From: Herpetosiphon giganteus
GTDB taxonomy: Bacteria; Chloroflexota; Chloroflexia; Chloroflexales; Herpetosiphonaceae
DNA length: 64,000 bases
NCBI RefSeq assembly: GCF_016907925.1
Contig: NZ_JAFBCZ010000001.1
Location: forward strand, 62,001 to 126,000
Direction: 5' to 3'
Shown here piece by piece: positions 1-9,796 of this stretch. A model generated the notes under the pieces. The model saw nothing but the letters and a program-made list of their open reading frames with translations, did no database searches and was not told where the DNA came from. The first letter of the stretch is position 1, and each line of letters opens with the position of its first letter. The position numbers and the translations under genes are program-made.

Positions 1-419
1 GTCAGCTCCATGTCCAAGCGAGCATCGGCACTATCGAGGGTTGCGATGTAGTGATCGGGGTTAACGATCTCCACGTTTGAAGGGCATTCAATATCGCTTG
101 CGCGCACCACGCCTGGGCCAGTCTTAGATAAAATCATCTTGACTGGGCGTTCGGCGTAGGAGCGCAAACGAATGCCTTTAACGTTCAACACAATCTCGGT
201 AGCATCTTCACGCACGCCTTGAATTGGCGAAAACTCGTGGAAAATCCCATCAATTTTAATCTTGATGACCGCTGCCCCAGGGATGGACGACAACAACACC
301 CGCCGCAGCGCGTTCCCTAAGGTATGCCCGTAACCGGGATCCAGTGGCTCAATTTTGAACCGCCCATAGTTCTCCGCCGCTGCGACACATTCGAGTTTGG
401 GCATTGCAATGTCTAGCAC
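1..419 (-). CDS. rpoA: RNA polymerase alpha subunit, N-terminal part (cut by window edge)
   Basis: Alpha subunit of RNA polymerase, which nucleates core enzyme assembly. Only the first 139 or so codons lie in the window. The reading begins MLDIAMPKLECV and continues through the alpha N-terminal dimerisation region, with the typical GNALRRVLLSS stretch. A GTG start is chosen because an AGGAGG sits 7 bases upstream and the alignment with other alpha subunits begins there; an ATG five codons later has no such site. It follows rpsD by 42 bases and is last in the visible ribosomal run. The C-terminal domain and any following rplQ are outside the window. Confidence 0.96.
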   Translation of the reverse strand, partial: MLDIAMPKLECVAAAENYGRFKIEPLDPGYGHTLGNALRRVLLSSIPGAAVIKIKIDGIFHEFSPIQGVREDATEIVLNVKGIRLRSYAERPVKMILSKTGPGVVRASDIECPSNVEIVNPDHYIATLDSADARLDMEL

Positions 420-461
420 GTATCCGCCTCCTGCTGGGATAGTGATACCGATTACGTCCGA

Positions 462-1097
462 TTAGCGGCTGTAGAATTCAACAATCAACTGCTCGTTAAT
501 CGACATATCCAACTCCTCGCGTGAAGGGAAGGTTTGGACAACCCCTTCCAACTTGCCAGCGTCAAGTGACAACCAGCTTGGTGGAGACACGCGGTTCAGT
601 TGTTTGGTTTCTTCGAGATCTTTGAAATAATCGCGTTTGCGGCTTTCTGCACGCACGCCAATTACATCGCCAACTTCAACCAAGGCTGAAGGAATATCGG
701 TTTTGCGGCCATTCACGGTAATGTGACCGTGGTTGACCAACTGGCGAGCTTGGGCGCGGGTGACCGCATAGCCTAAGCGGAACACCACGTTATCGAGGCG
801 ACGTTCCAAAATTTGCAAGAGCACAGCACCGGTTTGGCCGGTGGTACGGGTCGCAATGCCATAATAGCGGCGGAACTGACGTTCCAAAACACCATAGATG
901 CGGCGAACTTTTTGCTTCTCGCGCAACTGAACACCATAATCAGACAATTGTCGTCGTCGGACTGAAGCCCCATGTTGACCAGGGGGCTGGCTCCCACGGC
1001 GCTCAAGCACCTTGCGGCCACTGTTACCGCTCTTGAGCATTAGGTCAACGCCTTCGCGGCGTGCCAATTTACATACTGGACCAGTATATCGAGCCAT
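462..1097 (-). CDS. rpsD: 30S ribosomal protein S4
   Basis: S4 binds 16S rRNA early in small-subunit assembly and helps control decoding accuracy. The 211-residue product begins [16 protein letters not shown], as in S4, and carries the S4 RNA-binding fold near residues 100-160 ([10 protein letters not shown]). The start is the ATG at 1097; a longer in-frame reading upstream has no family match. The four-cysteine zinc site of some S4 proteins is absent, with only one cysteine near the N-terminus. It lies between rpsK and rpoA, the usual order in the alpha operon. Confidence 0.98.
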   Translation of the reverse strand: MARYTGPVCKLARREGVDLMLKSGNSGRKVLERRGSQPPGQHGASVRRRQLSDYGVQLREKQKVRRIYGVLERQFRRYYGIATRTTGQTGAVLLQILERRLDNVVFRLGYAVTRAQARQLVNHGHITVNGRKTDIPSALVEVGDVIGVRAESRKRDYFKDLEETKQLNRVSPPSWLSLDAGKLEGVVQTFPSREELDMSINEQLIVEFYSR

Positions 1098-1255
1098 GTT
1101 CTTGTTTGTCCCTTCGCAATTCCTAATTGCCAAGGCAGTTTACACACCGACTCCTATTTCCACGTATAGGAACAGCCGTGCTTCATCCTGCTCACGTATC
1201 TTAGTCGTGGCGTTGCTACTACACACTTCGGCGACAGCATGCTGCCGCGAAGCCA

Positions 1256-1669
1256 TTACACGCGGCGGCGCTTTGGTGGGCGGCAGCCATTGTGTGGGAT
1301 TGGCGTAACATCGGTGATTGCAATAACCGACAAGCCAGTCGCTTGCAGTGCGCGCACTGCTGATTCACGGCCAGCACCAGGGCCTTTAACATACACTTCA
1401 ACCACGCGCATGCCGTTATCCATGGCTTTGCGGGCTGCTTGTTCGGCAGTTACCTGGGCTGCATAGGGCGTGCTTTTGCGTGAGCCTTTGAAGCCACTTG
1501 CGCCAGCGCTGCTCCAGCAAACCACGTTGCCAGCTGGGTCGGTGATTGTAACGATCGTGTTGTTAAAGGTCGCTTGGACGTGAGCTTGGCCACGGGGCAC
1601 ATTTTTACGCTCACGGCGACGACCGCGTTGAGGGCGGCGAGATGCTCCCGCTTTTGCTTGTTTCGCCAT
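1256..1669 (-). CDS. rpsK: 30S ribosomal protein S11
   Basis: S11 forms part of the platform of the small subunit near the mRNA exit. The 137-residue protein has a basic N-terminal tail, then the S11 core with the motifs [14 protein letters not shown] and [18 protein letters not shown] at the C-terminus. ATG start with GGAGG 6 bases upstream. It is 42 bases downstream of rpsM. A 158-base gap separates it from rpsD, in which I see no clear promoter or terminator. Confidence 0.98.
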   Translation of the reverse strand: MAKQAKAGASRRPQRGRRRERKNVPRGQAHVQATFNNTIVTITDPAGNVVCWSSAGASGFKGSRKSTPYAAQVTAEQAARKAMDNGMRVVEVYVKGPGAGRESAVRALQATGLSVIAITDVTPIPHNGCRPPKRRRV

Positions 1670-1711
1670 TCAAGGCCTCCGAAATAGCGTTGAAAATAAA
1701 AATTCAGGAAA

Positions 1712-2095
1712 TTACTTCTTGGTAGCTTTCTTCTTGCCACCGATTGCTGCGCCTTTTTTACCACGGCGGGTACGGGCGTTGGTTTTGGTGCGTTGACCGC
1801 GCAATGGCAAGCCTTTGCGGTGGCGAATCCCACGGTAGCAGCCAATATCCATCAAACGCTTGATGTTCAATTGAACAGCCCGGCGCAAATCGCCTTCAAC
1901 GGTGTAATCTTGGTCGATGATTTCGCGCAAACGAATTACTTCGTCTTCGGTCAAATCTTTGACCCGAACGTTTGGATTGATACTGGTGCGAGCCAGAATT
2001 TCGCTGCTGGTGGTGCGCCCAATCCCATAAATGTAGGTAAGGGAAATTTCCACCCGTTTGTTGCGGGGAATATCAACCCCTGAAATACGTGCCAT
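1712..2095 (-). CDS. rpsM: 30S ribosomal protein S13
   Basis: S13 sits in the head of the small subunit and forms bridges to the large subunit and the P-site tRNA. The 127-residue product starts [17 protein letters not shown] and contains the helix-two-turn-helix region and the conserved [22 protein letters not shown] stretch in its C-terminal half, followed by a lysine-rich tail. Normal length for the family. It follows rpmJ by 12 bases, as is usual in the alpha operon. Confidence 0.98.
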   Translation of the reverse strand: MARISGVDIPRNKRVEISLTYIYGIGRTTSSEILARTSINPNVRVKDLTEDEVIRLREIIDQDYTVEGDLRRAVQLNIKRLMDIGCYRGIRHRKGLPLRGQRTKTNARTRRGKKGAAIGGKKKATKK

Positions 2096-2107
2096 TCGAT
2101 GCTCCTC

Positions 2108-2224
2108 TTAGCCTTGCCGTTGCTTATGCTTCGGGGTGCGGCTGCAAATGATACGGACAACGCCCTTACGACGAATGACCCGGCAATATTCGCAGCGTGG
2201 TTTGACTGATGGTTGGACTTTCAT
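2108..2224 (-). CDS. rpmJ: 50S ribosomal protein L36 (zinc-ribbon form)
   Basis: A small 38-residue gene. The product begins [20 protein letters not shown] and ends TPKHKQRQG. CxxC at residues 11-14, a further cysteine at 27 and a histidine at 33 make the zinc knuckle of the C+ form of L36. The ATG start gives the normal family length. It lies between infA and rpsM, the standard place. The zinc-binding form can be exchanged for a zinc-free paralogue in some bacteria; no second copy is visible here. Confidence 0.97.
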   Translation of the reverse strand: MKVQPSVKPRCEYCRVIRRKGVVRIICSRTPKHKQRQG

Positions 2225-2304
2225 CGGAACCTCGCTCGTAGACACACAACAATCCAACCCTCCGTCCGCTTCGGCCAGAGGCATTGGTTGCGGTGGTCAG
2301 TGTG

Positions 2305-2526
2305 TTATCTGTACCGATAAGTAATACGGCCACGAGTTGGATCATAGGGCGAGAGTTCAACTAACACGCGGTCGCCTTTCAGAATCCGAATGTAATTCAT
2401 CCGAATCCGGCCAGAGACATGTGCTAATACTTCCAGCCCGTTATCCAACGCTACTTTAAACATCGCGTTTGGCAGTGGCTCAGTAATAACGCCCTCGACC
2501 TCAATGACATCCTTCTTCTTGGCCAT
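2305..2526 (-). CDS. infA: Translation initiation factor IF-1
   Basis: IF-1 occupies the ribosomal A site during initiation. The 73-residue protein is an S1-type OB fold starting [20 protein letters not shown] and ending with the family signature GRITYRYR. The start at 2526 matches the standard length; a longer reading from 2547 adds seven residues without family support. It precedes rpmJ. In many bacteria a map gene lies between adk and infA; here there is only a 195-base gap with a hairpin. Confidence 0.97.
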   Translation of the reverse strand: MAKKKDVIEVEGVITEPLPNAMFKVALDNGLEVLAHVSGRIRMNYIRILKGDRVLVELSPYDPTRGRITYRYR

Positions 2527-2664
2527 ATGACTCCTTAAAACTAGCACATCAGCGGTGGCAATGGTCGCATGCGTTGCGAGTGGTGCGCGATTGCCCCAAA
2601 GAATAATCCGTCACTGGGCTGTGCAATACGTCAGACGACGGTGTATAGCATACGCAGCAAGCTA

Positions 2665-2691
2665 GAAGCATAGGCCGTCGGCCCATGCTTC
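2665..2691 (-). other. Strong hairpin between adk and infA
   Basis: Seven-base arms GAAGCAT/ATGCTTC, one mismatch, then GGCC/GGCC around a 3-base loop. There is no U-run on the minus-strand side, so it is not a classical intrinsic terminator. It may be an mRNA processing or stability element, or an attenuator, between adk and infA. The function is inference. Confidence 0.5.
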
Positions 2692-2721
2692 TGCATCGGT
2701 ACCTATTACTATACCACAAAT

Positions 2722-3378
2722 TTAGCACGGCTTTGCCGATTCAATTGCTTGAACCATGCGTGCAGTAATATCGTCAATCTCGCCGAGGCCATTAATTTCG
2801 TGCAAGATGCCTTGCGTGCGATAATGGGCAATGAGCGGCGATGTTTGAGCTGCATAAACATCAAGTCGATGGTTGATCGTCTCAAGGTTGTCATCGCTGC
2901 GTTGGTACAAATCGCCGTCGCAGAGATCACAAACACCCTCGACTTTTGGTGCTCGGAAGTATGTATTATATACAGCTTGACATTTTCTGCAAGTCCAGCG
3001 CCCAATGACCCGTTGAATCAGCACATCTTTATCGACATGCAACAGCAACACAGCATTGATCGCATCGTTATGTTCAGCTAACGCTGCTTGCAGGGCTTCG
3101 GCTTGTTGGGGTGTGCGTGGGAAACCATCGAAAATCACCCCATTTTCACAATCGGGTTGTTGTACCCGTTCCAAAACCATGCCAATCACAACATCATCGG
3201 GCACCAGCTCGCCTTTATCGAGGTACGATTGGGCGAGTGTTCCCAGTGGTGTGCCTTCGCGCACAGCAGCCCGAAACATATCGCCGCTGGCGATGTGCTT
3301 CATGCCGGTTGCTGCTTCCAACTCAGTTGCCTGGGTTCCTTTGCCAGCTCCGGGCGAACCAAGCAAAATGATGTTCAT
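2722..3378 (-). CDS. adk: Adenylate kinase, zinc-lid type
   Basis: Catalyses ATP + AMP to 2 ADP in the cytoplasm. The 218-residue protein starts MNIILLGSPGAGKGTQ, with the P-loop at residues 7-15 and DGFPRT near 84-89. The long LID domain carries CxxC pairs at residues 130/133 and 150/153, a structural zinc site. A short C-terminal part closes the CORE domain. It lies 86 bases downstream of secY, the classical spc-operon neighbour. Confidence 0.98.
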   Translation of the reverse strand: MNIILLGSPGAGKGTQATELEAATGMKHIASGDMFRAAVREGTPLGTLAQSYLDKGELVPDDVVIGMVLERVQQPDCENGVIFDGFPRTPQQAEALQAALAEHNDAINAVLLLHVDKDVLIQRVIGRWTCRKCQAVYNTYFRAPKVEGVCDLCDGDLYQRSDDNLETINHRLDVYAAQTSPLIAHYRTQGILHEINGLGEIDDITARMVQAIESAKPC

Positions 3379-3464
3379 AGGATAGTGCTCCTCGGTGAGT
3401 CAGCAAAGAACGGCGAACGCCTTTGTTCGCCGTAGCACCACCTGCCAAAAGCAGGTAGCGTTTC

Positions 3465-4784
3465 TTAGCGCGAGATGAAGCCTTCGTAATTGCGCATCAT
3501 CATTTGAGCTTCGAGTTGGCGCATGGTATCGACCGCCACACCAACCACAATCAAGAGACCGGTGCTGCTAAAGCCAATTTGCAAGCCGGTAATTTGTTGC
3601 ACAAAGTAGGGCAAAGCGGCAACCACAGCTAAGCCAACCGCGCCAATCAAGGTAATGCGATTGAGCACTTTGGTCAAATAGACTTCAGTGTTGCGGCCTG
3701 GGCGAATGCCAGGAATAAAGCCACCATTGCGTTGCAACATTTCAGGCAAGTTTTGTTGGTTGAACATCACCAAGGCATAGAAGTAGGTGAAGAGCAACAC
3801 CAATACGAACATCGCCAAGGTAAAGGCCAAACCATTGGGGCCAAAACTGTTGACGAAGAAGTTCGCGATGCCATTGAGGAAACCCGTACCATCAGGCTTC
3901 CAGAAGTAGGAAGCAACGGTGCTGGGGAAAATCAAAATGCTTTGGGCGAAGATCAAGGGAATCATCCCAGCCATATTAACCTTCAAAGGCAAGTGGCTCG
4001 ATTGACCGCCATAGACCTTATTGCCACGCACGCGCTTGGCGTATTGAACTGGAATGCGGCGTTGGCCTTCGGTGATCAAAACAATCCCAACCACGGTTGC
4101 CAAGGTCACGATCAGCAGCAAAATCCCGCCGATCACGTTATTACCCGAGCTTGAAGTGGTGATTGCTTGATAGACCATGCTTGGCAGCGCGGTCACGATC
4201 CCGCCGAAGATAATCATCGAGAGACCGTTGCCAATCCCACGTTCGTCGATCAACTCGCCCATCCAAACCAAGAACATCGAGCCAGCGACCATAATCGTCA
4301 AGATCGAGAAGGTTTGGAAGAAGTTTTGGGTGATGCTGAAGTTCAACGTGCCAAACAAATTGATCCCGCTGTTGATCAGCGATTTAATTTGGCCATAGCC
4401 TTGGAGATAAGCCAAAGGCACAGTGAGGAAATATTGATAGCGTTGAATCCGATTGCGACCCTGCTCACCCTCTTTGCTCAACTGCTCCAGCGCTGGGATC
4501 AACGGGATCAGCAACTGCATAATAATTTGGGCCGTGATGTAGGGATAGACACCCATTGCTGCAACGGAGAACTGCCGCAACGCCCCACCGGAGAGCAAGT
4601 TGAGGAAGTTTGCCAAATCGCTTAACGGCAACTGACCATTAAACAACCGATCGAGTTCGGCTGTATCGACCCCTGGAACTGGAATAGCCGCGATAAAGCG
4701 GAAGATCACCAGCATCATCAGGGTGAACAAAATCTTCTTGCGCACTTCGGCGATTTTAAGTGCGTTGACCACAGCTTGAAGCAT
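3465..4784 (-). CDS. secY: Protein translocase subunit SecY
   Basis: Central channel subunit of the Sec translocon in the cytoplasmic membrane. The 439-residue product begins MLQAVVNALKIAEVRKKILF and shows about ten hydrophobic spans, with FNGQLPLSDLANF in the first periplasmic loop and the conserved RRIPVQYAKR in the C5 cytoplasmic-loop region. The ATG at 4784 is preceded by AGGAG, so the 20-residue longer reading is rejected. It lies between rplO and adk. Confidence 0.98.
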   Translation of the reverse strand: MLQAVVNALKIAEVRKKILFTLMMLVIFRFIAAIPVPGVDTAELDRLFNGQLPLSDLANFLNLLSGGALRQFSVAAMGVYPYITAQIIMQLLIPLIPALEQLSKEGEQGRNRIQRYQYFLTVPLAYLQGYGQIKSLINSGINLFGTLNFSITQNFFQTFSILTIMVAGSMFLVWMGELIDERGIGNGLSMIIFGGIVTALPSMVYQAITTSSSGNNVIGGILLLIVTLATVVGIVLITEGQRRIPVQYAKRVRGNKVYGGQSSHLPLKVNMAGMIPLIFAQSILIFPSTVASYFWKPDGTGFLNGIANFFVNSFGPNGLAFTLAMFVLVLLFTYFYALVMFNQQNLPEMLQRNGGFIPGIRPGRNTEVYLTKVLNRITLIGAVGLAVVAALPYFVQQITGLQIGFSSTGLLIVVGVAVDTMRQLEAQMMMRNYEGFISR

Positions 4785-4889
4785 GGAATTCTCCTGTGTA
4801 ATGCACGAATGACCTTCATTTGCAAACAGCGTAGCCTTGGGCAAAGCCCGCTACGCCGTCGCAAAAGAAGGTCATCGCATCACCATTGT

Positions 4890-5342
4890 TTAGGCGGCAG
4901 CGTCAATCAATTCGACTGAACCGCCCGCAGCCTCAATTTTTTGGCGAGCGCTGGCGCTAACCTTGTGGACACGCACCTTGAGGGCTACGTTCAGGTCGCC
5001 ATCGCCGAGGACTTTGATAGGTTGCTTGAGGTTTTTGATCAAGCCGACTTCGCGCAGTGCTTCAGGCGTTACATCGCCATTGTTCCATTCGGTCAAATCG
5101 CCAACGTTAACGATGGTATATTCGACCCGGAAAATGTTGGTAAAGCCGCGCTTGTAGGGCATCCGGCGGACCAAAGGATTCTGACCACCTTCAAAGTGTG
5201 GGTATGGGTTTGGCCCTGAACGAGCCTTTTGACCCATCATACCTTTACCAGAGGTTTTCCCTTTGCCCGAACCATGACCACGACCAACCCGCTTGGTTTT
5301 GCGGGTTGAGCCTGGTGCTGGCTTCAGATCGTGCAATTTCAT
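4890..5342 (-). CDS. rplO: 50S ribosomal protein L15
   Basis: Late-assembling large-subunit protein binding 23S rRNA. The 150-residue product begins [20 protein letters not shown], followed by the glycine-rich [15 protein letters not shown] tail that threads into the subunit, and a globular C-terminal half. Its ATG overlaps the stop codon of rpmD by one base (TAATG), indicating translational coupling. secY follows. Confidence 0.98.
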   Translation of the reverse strand: MKLHDLKPAPGSTRKTKRVGRGHGSGKGKTSGKGMMGQKARSGPNPYPHFEGGQNPLVRRMPYKRGFTNIFRVEYTIVNVGDLTEWNNGDVTPEALREVGLIKNLKQPIKVLGDGDLNVALKVRVHKVSASARQKIEAAGGSVELIDAAA

Positions 5343-5539
5343 TACTTGGCCTCCGTCGCAGTCACTTCCTCGACAGTTACCAAGTGCTTGATCTTGAAGA
5401 TCATCCCACGGACAACTGGAGTATCTTGAAGCTCGACCACTTGGTTCAATTTGCGCAAACCGAGCGAGCGAACGGTATCTTTTTGCGCTTGGCTATAGCC
5501 AATTGAACTTTTTTTATACGTAATACGCAAGGTTGCCAT
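5342..5539 (-). CDS. rpmD: 50S ribosomal protein L30
   Basis: Small 65-residue large-subunit protein, reading [20 protein letters not shown] and so on, with the ferredoxin-like L30 fold and the conserved [14 protein letters not shown] segment. It lies 2 bases after rpsE and overlaps rplO by one base, so all three are probably translated together. Confidence 0.97.
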   Translation of the reverse strand: MATLRITYKKSSIGYSQAQKDTVRSLGLRKLNQVVELQDTPVVRGMIFKIKHLVTVEEVTATEAK

Positions 5540-5541
5540 CG

Positions 5542-6090
5542 TTATTCCTCCGTACCGCTGATAACGGCGCGGCTTTGGCCGCTCAGGCGGAATGACGATG
5601 CAGCACGGCCACGGCGGCGGCCTTCTTCTTGCGGCGTGCGCAATTCAGAAAGCGCCTTCAAAGTAGCTCGCACCACATTGACTGAGTTGTTGCTGCCCAA
5701 TGATTTGGTCAGAACGTCCTTGATGCCAGCGGCTTCAAGCACGGCGCGCACGCCACCACCAGCGATAACGCCGGTACCAGCTGAGGCTGGTTTAAGCAAC
5801 ACTTTGGATGCTTTATAGGTTGACACAATTTCATGGGGAATGGTGGTTCCGATAACCGAAACCGCGATCATATTGCGTTTAGCTGATTCAGCACCCTTGC
5901 GGATTGCTTCGGGTACTTCAGAAGCCTTGCCCATCCCTAGCCCGACATTGCCGTTGCCATCGCCAACGACTACGACGGTGCTAAAGTTGAAGCGGCGGCC
6001 ACCCTTGACCACTTTCGCGACCCGGTTGATTTGGACAACTCGTTCGTCCAGTTCAACTTCGTCAGCGTTTGATCGATTTCGCTTCGCCAC
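5542..6090 (-). CDS. rpsE: 30S ribosomal protein S5
   Basis: S5 lines the mRNA entry channel and affects accuracy. The 182-residue product has the dsRBD-like N-terminal domain ([22 protein letters not shown]) and the second S5 domain with [13 protein letters not shown]. The start codon is GTG with GGAGG 5 bases upstream. The C-terminal tail after [15 protein letters not shown] is somewhat longer than in E. coli. rplR is 17 bases upstream. Confidence 0.98.
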   Translation of the reverse strand: MAKRNRSNADEVELDERVVQINRVAKVVKGGRRFNFSTVVVVGDGNGNVGLGMGKASEVPEAIRKGAESAKRNMIAVSVIGTTIPHEIVSTYKASKVLLKPASAGTGVIAGGGVRAVLEAAGIKDVLTKSLGSNNSVNVVRATLKALSELRTPQEEGRRRGRAASSFRLSGQSRAVISGTEE

Positions 6091-6107
6091 GTTGCCTCCA
6101 GAGTTGA

Positions 6108-6473
6108 TTAGAATTCAAGTCCGCCTTCGCGTGCCCCTTCGGCAACAGCTTTCACACGACCGTGATATTTGTAGCCACCGCGATCGAACACCACTTTGGT
6201 AATCCCAGCGGCGCGAGCGCGTTCTGCAACGGCCTTGCCAACTGAATGTGCTTGTTCGAGTTTGCGTTGCTCACCAAGGCTGCCGCGTAATTCGGTATCG
6301 ATCGTTGACGCGGAAACAAGCGTATGACCAGCGAGATCATCGATCACTTGGGCATAGATATTCAGGCCTGAGCGAAACACATTCAAGCGTGGGCGCTCAG
6401 GTGTGCCACTCAGTTGGCCACGAAGCCGACGATGCCGTCGGGCGCGCAATTCGCGGGATGAAAATTTCGACAT
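6108..6473 (-). CDS. rplR: 50S ribosomal protein L18
   Basis: L18 binds 5S rRNA together with L5. The 121-residue protein begins [20 protein letters not shown] and carries the L18 signatures [20 protein letters not shown] and [28 protein letters not shown] at the end. ATG start with AGGAG upstream. Standard order between rplF and rpsE. Confidence 0.98.
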   Translation of the reverse strand: MSKFSSRELRARRHRRLRGQLSGTPERPRLNVFRSGLNIYAQVIDDLAGHTLVSASTIDTELRGSLGEQRKLEQAHSVGKAVAERARAAGITKVVFDRGGYKYHGRVKAVAEGAREGGLEF

Positions 6474-6542
6474 TGCTATATTTCTCCTGTAGGTGGGTTA
6501 GGCGGCGCGTTAGTGGTGTCACGCTACGCCGCCGCCAACAGC

Positions 6543-7082
6543 CTACTTCTTACCAGCTTTACCGGCCTTGCGGCGGATCACTTCGTCGCTGTACTTGATG
6601 CCTTTGCCCAAGTAGGGTTCGGGTGGACGCAGCTTGCGAATGTTCGCTGCTTGGTCGCCAACTTTTTGCTTGTTGGGGCCTTTGATCACAACCCGACGCT
6701 CAGCTACTTCAAAGCTGTTGCCTTCGTATGGCTCAACCCGCACTGGGTGCGAGAAGCCAAGTGAAAGCACCAAGATTTTGCCATCAAGGGTAGCGCGATA
6801 GCCTGTACCATTCATTTCGAGCGTTTTTTCAAAGCCCTTGGTCACGCCATCGACCATATTGGCGATCAGCGTCCGTGAGAGACCGTGAAATGCGCGAGCC
6901 TGGCGGGTTTCGCTGACGCGGGTGACTTCTACCGTTGCGCCATCGATGTTAACCGCAATTTCAGGCCGAATTGATTCGCTCAAGGTTCCTTTGGGGCCTT
7001 TGACCGTGACAACATTGCTGCTGTCGACGTTCACAGTTACGCCACCTGGAACTTCAATCGGTTTACGACCGATACGTGACAT
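6543..7082 (-). CDS. rplF: 50S ribosomal protein L6
   Basis: L6 lies near the factor-binding site of the large subunit. The 179-residue product begins MSRIGRKPIEVPGGVTVNVD, has the duplicated L6 fold, and ends with the signature PEPYLGKGIKYSDEVIRRK near residue 160. ATG start and normal length. It lies between rpsH and rplR. Confidence 0.98.
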   Translation of the reverse strand: MSRIGRKPIEVPGGVTVNVDSSNVVTVKGPKGTLSESIRPEIAVNIDGATVEVTRVSETRQARAFHGLSRTLIANMVDGVTKGFEKTLEMNGTGYRATLDGKILVLSLGFSHPVRVEPYEGNSFEVAERRVVIKGPNKQKVGDQAANIRKLRPPEPYLGKGIKYSDEVIRRKAGKAGKK

Positions 7083-7137
7083 GGGTCATTTCCTCCACGA
7101 GTGATGACGGTAAAGCTACCGTTGTCCTCGTTTAGTA

Positions 7138-7536
7138 TTACCAAATGTAACAAACAATTTCGCCGCCAACGCCAGCTTTCCAAGCGGCATCGCCGGTCAT
7201 CAACCCCTTAGGAGTTGAAAGGATGCTCAAGCCCAAACCGTTGCGCACGCGAGGAATCTCGTTGCGCTTGGTGTAGACCCGCAAGCCTGGGCGGCTAACC
7301 CGCTTCAAGCCAGTGATTACAGGCTTGCGGTCAGCAGCATATTTCAAGGTCAACACCAAATTTGAGAATGGTGTGCCTTCTTGAACCTCAAAGCTTTTAA
7401 TATAGCCTTCGGCTTGCAAAATTTCAGCAATGCCGCGCTTGATTTTCGACAATGGGATCGTCACCGTTTGGTGGCGTGCCATACCCGCGTTGCGGATGCG
7501 TGTCAGCAGGTCGGCAATTGGATCATTAACGCTCAC
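7138..7536 (-). CDS. rpsH: 30S ribosomal protein S8
   Basis: S8 is a primary 16S rRNA binder and in some bacteria represses the spc operon. The 132-residue product begins [20 protein letters not shown] and has the C-terminal signature [15 protein letters not shown]. The start codon is GTG with AGGAGG 8 bases upstream, which fixes it. It follows rpsN. Confidence 0.98.
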   Translation of the reverse strand: MSVNDPIADLLTRIRNAGMARHQTVTIPLSKIKRGIAEILQAEGYIKSFEVQEGTPFSNLVLTLKYAADRKPVITGLKRVSRPGLRVYTKRNEIPRVRNGLGLSILSTPKGLMTGDAAWKAGVGGEIVCYIW

Positions 7537-7554
7537 TAGCTCGTCCTCCTGGTT

Positions 7555-7740
7555 CTACCAGCTTGATTTTGTTACACCGGGAATCAGCCCTTGTGAAGCC
7601 AACTCGCGGAAGCAGATCCGGCAGATACCAAATTTTCGCATGTACGCCCGAGGCCGACCACAGCGCTTGCAGCGATTGTATCCCTGCGTTGAAAATTTTG
7701 GTGCGCGATTCGCCTTGATGATCATCGATTTCTTAGCCAT
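7555..7740 (-). CDS. rpsN: 30S ribosomal protein S14, zinc-binding type
   Basis: A short 61-residue S14 of the zinc form (type Z), [18 protein letters not shown] and so on. CxxC pairs near residues 24-27 (CKRC) and 40-43 (CRIC) make the zinc knuckle. Long, zinc-free S14 forms are about 100 residues, so the length also fits type Z. It sits between rplE and rpsH, as usual. Confidence 0.98.
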   Translation of the reverse strand: MAKKSMIIKANRAPKFSTQGYNRCKRCGRPRAYMRKFGICRICFRELASQGLIPGVTKSSW

Positions 7741-7803
7741 AGACTGTTTTGGCCTCCCAGTTACGAGTTGTCGGTTGACTACCCCTGTAGTCCCTTGCCA
7801 ACC

Positions 7804-8343
7804 CTAGTCACGAAACGGCATGCCCAACGCCTTCAACAAAGCAAAGCCTTGTTCGTCGTTTGGAGCGGTGGTAACAATCGCCACCTCAAGCCCACGAATT
7901 TTATCAACTTTATCGTATTCGATTTCAGGGAAGATGATTTGTTCCCGAATACCGATACTGTAGTTCCCGCGACCATCGAACGATTTGCGGCTTAAGCCTT
8001 GGAAGTCGCGGATACGGGGTAACGCCAAGTTGACCAGACGATCATAAAAATCGTACATACGTTCATTGCGCAGCGTTACCATTGCGCCGATCGGCATACC
8101 TTGGCGGAGTTTGAAGGCTGCCAACGATTTCTTAGCGCGGGTCACAACTGGTTTTTGACCTGCAATCATGGTCAAATCGCCGATTGCCGCTTCCACCGCT
8201 TTGGGGTTTTGCAACGCTTCACCTAAGCCAATGTTGATGACGATCTTGGTAATACGGGGCACTTGCATTGGGGACTTAAAGCCAAAGTCCTTGAACAATG
8301 CAGGAGCCACGGTCTTCAAATAGACATCCTTAAGACGTGCCAT
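7804..8343 (-). CDS. rplE: 50S ribosomal protein L5
   Basis: L5 binds 5S rRNA and contacts the P-site tRNA. The 179-residue protein starts [20 protein letters not shown] and includes the L5 signature [10 protein letters not shown] and [18 protein letters not shown]. The ATG at 8343 is the family start; an in-frame reading 11 codons longer is not supported. A 165-base gap to rplX upstream holds no feature I can name. Confidence 0.98.
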   Translation of the reverse strand: MARLKDVYLKTVAPALFKDFGFKSPMQVPRITKIVINIGLGEALQNPKAVEAAIGDLTMIAGQKPVVTRAKKSLAAFKLRQGMPIGAMVTLRNERMYDFYDRLVNLALPRIRDFQGLSRKSFDGRGNYSIGIREQIIFPEIEYDKVDKIRGLEVAIVTTAPNDEQGFALLKALGMPFRD

Positions 8344-8508
8344 GGGTTCCTCACTTCTGGGGTTCGGCGACAGCATTGGTAACCAAGGCTACCAAACGGT
8401 TGCGGCACAACTGCGCCAGCCCAGATGGAAAATACGATAGTTCCGTACCAAATGAGTAGTCAGCAACGCATGGTTGTTCATTGCTCATTTGTCTTCGACT
8501 TTGCCAAA

Positions 8509-8817
8509 TTAGGCAACGTCGGCATTGCATTGCTTGCAAACACGCACTTTTTTGCCTTCGTCGTTGACGCGGTGGCCAGTCCGTGAGGGCTTACCACAAG
8601 CTGGGCAAATTAACATGACTTTTGAGACATGCAATGCAGCTTCAACTTCTAAGATGCCGCCTTGGCGATTGCCCATCGGCTTGACGTGTTTTTTCACAAT
8701 ATTGACATTTTCAACGACGACGCGTTCTTTTTTGGGCAAAGACAGCTTGATTACACCTTCGCGGCCTTTTTCGCGCCCACTAAGTACCACTACGCGGTCG
8801 CCCTTTTTGACGTGCAT
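8509..8817 (-). CDS. rplX: 50S ribosomal protein L24 with C-terminal zinc-ribbon motif
   Basis: Assembly-initiating large-subunit protein. The 102-residue product begins [21 protein letters not shown] (KOW motif). Two CxxC pairs near the C-terminus (CPACGKPSR and CKQCNADVA) form a likely zinc ribbon, seen in many L24 proteins outside the proteobacteria. The start at 8817 is set by GGAGG upstream and the KOW alignment, rejecting a 19-residue longer reading. Confidence 0.97.
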   Translation of the reverse strand: MHVKKGDRVVVLSGREKGREGVIKLSLPKKERVVVENVNIVKKHVKPMGNRQGGILEVEAALHVSKVMLICPACGKPSRTGHRVNDEGKKVRVCKQCNADVA

Positions 8818-8889
8818 GGTTTTGCCTCCATAGTCAACGCTATGCGGTTGCCCACAAGCGTTGTATTGTACCACAGCTCGTGAAGAATG

Positions 8890-9258
8890 TTACAACACTT
8901 CTGGAGCAAGTGAGATGATCTTCATAAACTGCTTTTCGCGCAATTCACGGGCGACCGGCCCAAAGATACGCGTGCCGCGAGGGTTGCCTTGTTGGTTGAT
9001 AATGACGGCTGCATTATCATCAAACTGAATCATCGAGCCATCTGGGCGGGTGTAGCCCTTTTTGACCCGCACGATTACGGCGCGAACAACTTCGCCTTTT
9101 TTAGCCGAACCACCTGGGTTGGCTTGTTTGACGGTTGCAATAATGGTATCGCCAACGCTAGCGTAGCGACGCTTGGTCCCACCGAGCACCCGAATACACA
9201 GCAGCTCTTTGGCACCTGTGTTATCGGCAACCCGCATCCGAGATTCTTGCTGGATCAC
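8890..9258 (-). CDS. rplN: 50S ribosomal protein L14
   Basis: L14 forms inter-subunit bridge contacts. The 122-residue product, [20 protein letters not shown] and so on, is canonical in length and sequence. The start is GTG, overlapping the rpsQ stop by 4 bases (GTGA), with GGAGG 7 bases upstream, so translation is coupled to rpsQ. Confidence 0.98.
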   Translation of the reverse strand: MIQQESRMRVADNTGAKELLCIRVLGGTKRRYASVGDTIIATVKQANPGGSAKKGEVVRAVIVRVKKGYTRPDGSMIQFDDNAAVIINQQGNPRGTRIFGPVARELREKQFMKIISLAPEVL

Positions 9259-9593
9259 GACGAGGCCTCCTCGGTTTCGCCTTCAACGGTTACAACGTCT
9301 TGGCGCAAGACATTCAAGCCTTCGCGGCGATTCTTTTTGGCGATTTCGACCACGCGCCAGCGCTTGAGCTTGCTCAAGGGGCGGGTTTCTTCGATCACCA
9401 CGGTATCGCCTACATGGCATTCGTTGTTTTCATCGTGTGCGTAAAACTTGCTGGTTTGGCGCACGGTTTTGCGATACAACGGGTGGGGGCGCAGATAATC
9501 GACTGCAACCACCACGGTTTTGTTCATTTTACTGCTGACAACGCGGCCAACTTTTTGTTTGCGGCTGTCAGTTGTTGCTAAATGCTCGTTCAT
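9255..9593 (-). CDS. rpsQ: 30S ribosomal protein S17
   Basis: OB-fold primary 16S rRNA binding protein. The 112-residue product contains [18 protein letters not shown] and the S17 signature [20 protein letters not shown]. The C-terminal tail of about 25 residues after the fold makes it longer than the 84-residue E. coli protein. Its ATG overlaps the rpmC stop by one base. Confidence 0.97.
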   Translation of the reverse strand: MNEHLATTDSRKQKVGRVVSSKMNKTVVVAVDYLRPHPLYRKTVRQTSKFYAHDENNECHVGDTVVIEETRPLSKLKRWRVVEIAKKNRREGLNVLRQDVVTVEGETEEASS

Positions 9594-9796
9594 TAATTCC
9601 CCTCCGCCACCAAGCTGCGTTCGTGGATGACCGTTTTGGCGCGGGCGATATCTTTTTTCAACAACCGCACGCGAGCGGTGTTGGTCAATTTGCCAACTGA
9701 TTTTTGGAAACGCATGGTGAACAACTCTTGTTTGTTATCGTTGATCAACTTTTCCAAATCAGCATTGCTCATATCGCGCAGTTCACTAGCCTTCAT
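9593..9796 (-). CDS. rpmC: 50S ribosomal protein L29
   Basis: L29 sits beside the peptide exit tunnel and helps dock trigger factor and SRP. The 67-residue helical hairpin reads [20 protein letters not shown] and so on. The ATG at 9796 is chosen because AGGAGG lies 9 bases upstream; an in-frame TTG at 9805 directly abuts that site. The gene overlaps the end of rplP by 11 bases. Confidence 0.95.
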   Translation of the reverse strand: MKASELRDMSNADLEKLINDNKQELFTMRFQKSVGKLTNTARVRLLKKDIARAKTVIHERSLVAEGN